A DNA stretch of 10,570 bases, from contig JAHAYB010000526.1 in the NCBI GenBank assembly GCA_018384835.1, forward strand, positions 1 through 10,570, in the 5' to 3' direction. Below, in pieces: positions 7,045 to 10,570 of this stretch. How positions within the stretch are numbered: position 1 is the stretch's first letter; each line of letters starts with the position of its first letter. Below the pieces are notes generated by a model, which was not told where the DNA came from, ran no database searches, and saw only the letters and a list, made by a program, of their open reading frames with translations. The position numbers and the translations under genes are program-made. Origin of the DNA: Comamonas sp. GTDB taxonomy: Bacteria > Pseudomonadota > Gammaproteobacteria > Burkholderiales > Burkholderiaceae_C.

Positions 7045-7058
7045 TTGACTAGCGTCAA
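7045..7058 (-). promoter_or_regulatory. FNR/FixK/Anr-type box for ccoN
   Basis: TTGAC-N4-GTCAA is a perfect palindrome matching the FNR/FixK consensus TTGAT-N4-ATCAA at 8 of 10 positions. The C/G at the fifth position is common in FixK- and Dnr-type sites. It is centred 64 bp before the ccoN ATG. If it acts as a class II activator site at -41.5, transcription starts near 7010, and a weak -10 (TAACAC on the minus strand, about 7018-7023) is at the right distance. The site overlaps the ccoS stop codon (7055-7057). Which oxygen-responsive regulator binds is not shown by this window. Confidence 0.75.
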
Positions 7059-7192
7059 TCGTCCCGCAAAATGCGCTCGCCTTCTTGCTCAACGCTGTCG
7101 AATTGTCCCCGATAAATGGCCCACCACAGAGCAACCGCGATGAAAAGCACCAGAACCACGGACAAAGGTATCAATAAATATAGAACTTCCAT
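7055..7192 (-). CDS. ccoS: cbb3 oxidase maturation protein CcoS
   Basis: This short 45-residue gene lies between ccoI and ccoN. The protein begins MEVLYLLIPLSVVLV, continues with one transmembrane helix (about 4-24) and ALWWAIYRGQFDSVEQEGERIL, and ends in two Asp residues. The W-A--RGQFDD-E-EG--IL pattern is the CcoS family signature (here FDSVEQEGERIL). CcoS is required for inserting haem b and copper into CcoN. The ATG at 7192 gives the family's usual N-terminus; the ribosome site is weak (AAGAGCAGA, about 10 nt upstream). It follows ccoI by 53 nt and is in its standard place. Its stop codon lies inside the FNR-type box of ccoN. Confidence 0.93.
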   Translation of the reverse strand: MEVLYLLIPLSVVLVLFIAVALWWAIYRGQFDSVEQEGERILRDD

Positions 7193-7203
7193 GTTTGCCA
7201 ATC

Positions 7204-7218
7204 TGCTCTTAAAGAGCA
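7204..7218. repeat. Small inverted repeat between ccoI and ccoS
   Basis: TGCTCTT-A-AAGAGCA is a perfect 7+1+7 inverted repeat in the 53-bp gap between the ccoI stop and the ccoS start. In ccoS mRNA it would form a short stem overlapping the poor AAGAG ribosome-site region, so it may dampen ccoS translation. It could also be chance. Confidence 0.4.
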
Positions 7219-7245
7219 CTCTCGTTGCCGCAATACAACAGCCAC

Positions 7246-9753
7246 CTATACAGTAAGTTGTACGTCAGTATCTACAAAGCGGGTCAGCCGCGCCGCGTTG
7301 AGCACCACCCACAAAGAACTCAGCGCCATGCCCAGCCCCGCCAGCCAGGGCGGAACCATGCCCATAGCCGCAAAGGGCACAGCCAAGGCGTTGTAGCCCG
7401 CCGCCCACCATAGGTTCTGGCGCACGATGCGCATGGTTTTGCGGGCAAATACTAGGGTGTTGGCCACCTGCCGCAAGTCACTACCCAGCACCACTACGTC
7501 GGATTTGGCGCGTGCCAGCGGCACAGCCTGGCCAAAGGCGAAAGAGGCATTCGCGCCCGCTAGCACCGGGCCGTCGTTCAAACCATCGCCCACCATGCCC
7601 ACTTTGTGCCCCTGCGCCTGCAAAGCCTGCATGGCCTCCAGCTTAGAGGCCGGGCTGCTCTGCGCCTGCACCAGTGGTTGTTGATTGCGCTCTGATGCCG
7701 TGCCGCCCACCAGCCCCACGGCCTGCGCCACACGCTGCACCGCCGCCTGCCCGTCGCCTGAGAGCAGATGCACCTGCATCCCCTGGCGCTGCAAGGCTTG
7801 CACAACGGCAGCAGCCTCGGGGCGCAAGCCTTCATGCAGCGCCAAAGCGGCCAGTGCCGTCACCGCCTCCTGCTTGGGGGCAGCACCCTCTTCAGCAGCC
7901 TCCACACCCAGATAAACCGCTTGCTCCAGCGGCGCAGGCCAAGCACTAGCAGCAAAGGCCAAAGAACCCAGACGCACCCAACGCGCCTGCCCCTGCCAGA
8001 GGTCTGGATGGCTCACCTGGGCACGCAAGCCTTGGCCTGCCAGCTCCTGCACCTGTAACACCTGACCTTGCCACGCTAGCTCTGGAGCCAGCACCAGGCT
8101 TTGCACGGCTCGCGATACCGGGTGGTGTGACTGTTTCGCCAGCGCCTGCGCCAGCCCCCACCAGGGCATGGCTTGCTCGGCTAATTCAGATGATTTGGAT
8201 GATTCTTTACCTGCCAAAGCCGCCACAGCAATCGCCTGCCCCGGCTGCTGGGCGCTATAGAGGGCGCTGACACGCATCCCCTCCTGGGTGAGTGTGCCCG
8301 TCTTATCAAAAACCAGGCTATCCAACCGTGCCAGGCTTTCCAAGGCTTGCAGATTGCGCACCAGCACCCCCTGCTTGGCCAAAGTGCCCGCTGCCGTCAG
8401 CATCGCTACCGGCGTGGCTAGAGACAGAGCGCAGGGGCAGGTCACAATCAGCACCACGGCGGCATACATCAGCCCACGCCCTGGGTCTTGCGGCCACCAG
8501 TAAATGGCGGTGGCCGCTGCCAGCAACAGCACCACCAGCAAGAAGGGGCCGGCTACGCGGTCGGCCAGTTGCGCCAGGCGGGGTTTTTGCGTAATGGCGC
8601 TTTCCATCAAATCCACAATTTGCGAAAACTTGGTATCCCCCCCCAAGGCTTGCACCTGCACCAGCACCGGGGCGCTGAGGTTGTAACTGCCCGCAATCAC
8701 GCTATCGCCCTGGGTTTTGGCAATGGCGCGGGACTCGCCCGTGAGCAGCGCCTCATCGGCCTGGGTTCTGCCCTCCAGCAGCAGCCCGTCGACGGGGAAT
8801 GCCTCGCCGGGCAGCACGCGCAGCACATCGCCTACCTGCACACGGCGTAGGCTGGTGCGCTCAAATTCACCATCCGCGCCCTGGCGCAAAACGCTTTCGG
8901 GCAGGCGGTTGAGCACTGCATCCAGCGCCCCAGCGGTGCGGTCGCGCAGGCGCACCTCCAGCCAGCGCCCGGCCAGCAAGAAAGCAGCAAACATCGACAG
9001 GGAGTCAAAAAACACCTCTTTGCCAAAAATACCTTCCGGCTGAAATGTGCCTAAAGAGCTAATGCCAAAGGTCAGCGCCATGCCCAGCGCCACCGGCAAA
9101 TCCATACTGATACGCCCCTGGCGCAAATCGCGCCATGCGCCACTAAAGAAAGGGCCACAGGAATAAATCAGTACCGGAATACAAATCACCCAGGATGCCC
9201 AGCGCAGCAAAGTCTCCATCTCTAGTGATAAGTCGCCGGGCAGCGCCTCGTAGGCTGGCCATGCGTACATCATCACCTGCATCATGCAAAACAGGGCGAG
9301 CAGCCAGCGCCACAATGCCTTGCGCTGCTGGGCTTGGCGCAGCTCACGCGCCTGGGCATCTTGGGCAGGCACTGCGCCATAGCCAGCGCGAGCAATAGCC
9401 GCCATCCATTGCGAGGGCAGCACCGTATCAGGCCGCCACACAATACGCGCACGCTGGGCAGCGGCAGAGACTTCTACCTTCTCCACCCCCGGCAGGGCGC
9501 GTAGGGCATCTTCAATGGTTAAGGCGCAGGTGGCGCAGTACATGCCTTGCAGCACCACTTGCGAATCCCAGGTGGGCGCGGTTTCTGGGGCTGCCCCGCT
9601 GTGCTCTGTGGGCCACAGGGGTTTGCCAAAGGCAGGCCACTCTACCGGGTCATCGAGCAGTTGCAGGCGCTCAGGGGCGCTAGAGGTGGGCGAAGGCTGG
9701 GCTTCAGAGCGCTTAGAAGCGGGCTCTTGCAATAAAAAACTTTCAGAATGCAT
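7246..9753 (-). CDS. ccoI: Copper-exporting P1B-type ATPase CcoI (FixI), cbb3 oxidase assembly
   Basis: This 835-residue inner-membrane P-type ATPase moves Cu(I) out of the cytoplasm to provision the CuB site of cbb3 oxidase. In order it shows a heavy-metal-associated domain with GMYCATC (70-76, ligands C73 and C76), membrane helices, MDLPVALG (217-224), the actuator motif TGES (338-341), the CPC ion site (439-441), the phosphorylation motif DKTGT (483-487, Asp483), an HP motif (544-545) and the hinge GDGLND (722-727). Two further helices follow before the C-terminus. All catalytic residues are present. About 64 residues without any cysteine precede the metal-binding domain. The ATG at 9753 has no good ribosome site, but no other ATG precedes the metal-binding domain, so the start is slightly uncertain. 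It is the first gene of the block, divergent from the stress-protein gene. Its G+C is the highest in the window (8521-8580 has 42 G/C in 60). Confidence 0.95.
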   Translation of the reverse strand: MHSESFLLQEPASKRSEAQPSPTSSAPERLQLLDDPVEWPAFGKPLWPTEHSGAAPETAPTWDSQVVLQGMYCATCALTIEDALRALPGVEKVEVSAAAQRARIVWRPDTVLPSQWMAAIARAGYGAVPAQDAQARELRQAQQRKALWRWLLALFCMMQVMMYAWPAYEALPGDLSLEMETLLRWASWVICIPVLIYSCGPFFSGAWRDLRQGRISMDLPVALGMALTFGISSLGTFQPEGIFGKEVFFDSLSMFAAFLLAGRWLEVRLRDRTAGALDAVLNRLPESVLRQGADGEFERTSLRRVQVGDVLRVLPGEAFPVDGLLLEGRTQADEALLTGESRAIAKTQGDSVIAGSYNLSAPVLVQVQALGGDTKFSQIVDLMESAITQKPRLAQLADRVAGPFLLVVLLLAAATAIYWWPQDPGRGLMYAAVVLIVTCPCALSLATPVAMLTAAGTLAKQGVLVRNLQALESLARLDSLVFDKTGTLTQEGMRVSALYSAQQPGQAIAVAALAGKESSKSSELAEQAMPWWGLAQALAKQSHHPVSRAVQSLVLAPELAWQGQVLQVQELAGQGLRAQVSHPDLWQGQARWVRLGSLAFAASAWPAPLEQAVYLGVEAAEEGAAPKQEAVTALAALALHEGLRPEAAAVVQALQRQGMQVHLLSGDGQAAVQRVAQAVGLVGGTASERNQQPLVQAQSSPASKLEAMQALQAQGHKVGMVGDGLNDGPVLAGANASFAFGQAVPLARAKSDVVVLGSDLRQVANTLVFARKTMRIVRQNLWWAAGYNALAVPFAAMGMVPPWLAGLGMALSSLWVVLNAARLTRFVDTDVQLTV

Positions 9754-9906
9754 AGTCTTGTAGGGGGTGATGCGGCATCATATCCCGTAGCCCCTGACCT
9801 CTTTGCGCTCTGTGGCTTGCCCCAAGCACGGGGTGATGCTGCGCTAAGGCATTGACAGGTAGGGCATTTTTCAGACTTTTTTTAGACTTTTACTAAAGGA
9901 CACCTC
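9754..9906. promoter_or_regulatory. Divergent promoter region between ccoI and uspA
   Basis: This 153-bp gap must hold both start regions. A palindrome TGATGC-G-GCATCA (9768-9780) lies 14 bp before the ccoI start. The 10-mer GGGGTGATGC occurs twice in the same orientation (9764-9773 and 9830-9839). A short hairpin GCTTG-CCC-CAAGC lies at 9815-9827. For uspA there is a perfect -35 TTGACA (9852-9857), but the hexamer at the normal spacing (9875-9880) is poor and TAGACT (9883-9888) is too far away. I find no FNR-type box here, in contrast to ccoN. No promoter for ccoI could be assigned. Confidence 0.45.
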
Positions 9907-10350
9907 ATGTACGAACGCATCTTGGTAGCCACTGATGGCTCTTCCCTCTCTGATAAAGCGGTGCAACACGCACTCTCGCTAGCCAAAATCAGCGGAGCCA
10001 CACTCATCGCCTTGCGCGTTGTGCCACGCTATCCACGCAGCTACCTAGAGGGCGGCGCAACCGTGGATGTCACCGAAATCAAGCGCCTAGAAGCCCAGTG
10101 GAGCGAACAGGCCGATGCCAAGCTAGAAGCCATCAAGGCCGAAGGTAAAAAAATGGGCGTGAAGGTTAAAACCCTCATCACCAAATCAGACTTGGTGGCA
10201 GAGTCGGTGATTGCCGCCGCTGATAAAAAAGATGTGGACCTGATTGTGATGGCCTCGCACGGGCGCAAAGGCATCAAGCGCTTGCTCCTGGGTAGCGAGA
10301 CCCAGCACGTGCTCACCCACTCCAGCAAGCCCGTACTGGTGCTGCGTTAA
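9907..10350 (+). CDS. Universal stress protein UspA family
   Basis: This 147-residue single-domain Usp has the Rossmann-like alpha/beta fold. It opens with MYERILVATDGS (Asp10 at the nucleotide pocket) and ends with SSKPVLVLR, both typical. The ATP-binding signature G-2x-G-9x-G-S/T is nearly complete: ASHG (116-119), nine residues, then GS (129-130). The first Gly is Ala, as in many ATP-binding Usps. Such proteins are cytoplasmic stress and energy-starvation factors with no known enzymatic reaction. The ATG is supported by AAAGGA 6 nt upstream. It is divergent from ccoI and followed by a terminator, so it is monocistronic. Position next to cbb3 genes is common in proteobacteria and suggests a low-oxygen role, but no FNR box is seen here. 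Confidence 0.93.
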   Translation: MYERILVATDGSSLSDKAVQHALSLAKISGATLIALRVVPRYPRSYLEGGATVDVTEIKRLEAQWSEQADAKLEAIKAEGKKMGVKVKTLITKSDLVAESVIAAADKKDVDLIVMASHGRKGIKRLLLGSETQHVLTHSSKPVLVLR

Positions 10351-10383
10351 TAAAAAATCACCCGCACAACTCTGTGCTCTGGC

Positions 10384-10418
10384 AAAGCCGCTGTCTAAAA
10401 CACAGCGGCTTTGGTTTT
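10384..10418 (+). terminator. Intrinsic terminator after uspA
   Basis: AAAGCCGCTGT (10384-10394) and ACAGCGGCTTT (10402-10412) form an 11-bp stem with a 7-nt loop, followed by GGTTTT. It lies 34 bp after the uspA stop and between two convergent genes. The reverse side has only a short T stretch, so it may also act weakly on the minus-strand gene at the right edge. Confidence 0.85.
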
Positions 10419-10444
10419 AGCGGCTATTGCGCTGCTCTTGGTAT

Positions 10445-10570
10445 CTAAGCCAAACGCCGCCCCTGCCCAAACCACACCAGCAGCAGCAAGGCCAAAGCAG
10501 GCAGGTAGAACCAATGGGCAGAGGGGCGAGTGGTACGCACTTGCACATCACGCACATCCCAGCCTTGTTC
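10445..10570 (-). CDS. C-terminal end of an unidentified membrane protein (partial)
   Basis: An open frame enters from the right edge and stops at TAG (10445-10447), giving the last 41 residues. They are a polar stretch (EQGWDVRDVQVRTTRPS) followed by one hydrophobic segment (about HWFYLPALALLLLVWFGQG) and a short basic tail RRLA. This reads as a single C-terminal membrane anchor with the rest of the protein probably on the other side of the membrane. I cannot assign a family. Support is the uninterrupted frame, the plausible topology and its convergent placement against the uspA terminator. Confidence 0.5.
   Translation of the reverse strand, partial: EQGWDVRDVQVRTTRPSAHWFYLPALALLLLVWFGQGRRLA

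Noticed and set aside
7674..8850. Several plus-strand open frames over ccoI
   Set aside because: They are Ala/Pro/Arg- or Gln/His-rich with no motifs, no ribosome sites and complete overlap with a fully conserved P-type ATPase gene.

Overview
The window looks like chromosomal DNA of a Burkholderiales betaproteobacterium, most likely Comamonadaceae or a close relative. The evidence is the gene order ccoI-ccoS-ccoN-ccoO-ccoQ-ccoP-ccoG-fixH, the comamonad-like protein sequences (judged from memory, no search was run), and a ccoI N-terminus with the 'DDPVEW-AF' stretch I associate with that family. There is no sign of a plasmid, phage, insertion sequence, CRISPR array, tRNA or rRNA.

Layout, left to right. 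Positions 1-418 are an AT-rich non-coding region. It has an extended -10 promoter near 93-101 and a leader of about 300 nt rich in inverted repeats. The leader precedes a plus-strand flavin monooxygenase at 419-1804 that closely resembles bacterial trimethylamine monooxygenase (Tmm). A hairpin terminator at about 1861-1908 separates this gene from a long minus-strand block. Read in its own direction (from 9753 down to 1984), that block is ccoI, ccoS, ccoN, ccoO, ccoQ, ccoP, a strong intrinsic terminator, ccoG and a short fixH. Divergent from ccoI across a 153-bp gap is a plus-strand universal stress protein gene (9907-10350), followed by a terminator. At the right edge is the C-terminal end of an unidentified minus-strand membrane protein.

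How the genes work together. ccoNOQP encode the high-affinity, proton-pumping cbb3 cytochrome oxidase used at low oxygen. ccoI (copper P1B-ATPase), ccoS, ccoG (iron-sulfur, cupric-reductase type) and fixH encode its copper delivery and assembly factors. An FNR/FixK-type palindrome, TTGAC-N4-GTCAA, lies about 58 bp upstream of the ccoN start and overlaps the ccoS stop codon. It predicts low-oxygen induction of ccoNOQP independently of ccoIS. An intrinsic terminator right after ccoP leaves only about 27 bp before ccoG, so ccoG-fixH probably depend on partial read-through. Tmm would oxidise trimethylamine to its N-oxide with NADPH and O2. It is convergent with the cco block and nothing ties it to the oxidase except adjacency.

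Most of the window is well-known biology. The least explained part is the structured leader upstream of tmm, with mutually exclusive helices and an AU-only hairpin abutting the Shine-Dalgarno sequence. I could not match it to a known riboswitch class. It is a candidate only.
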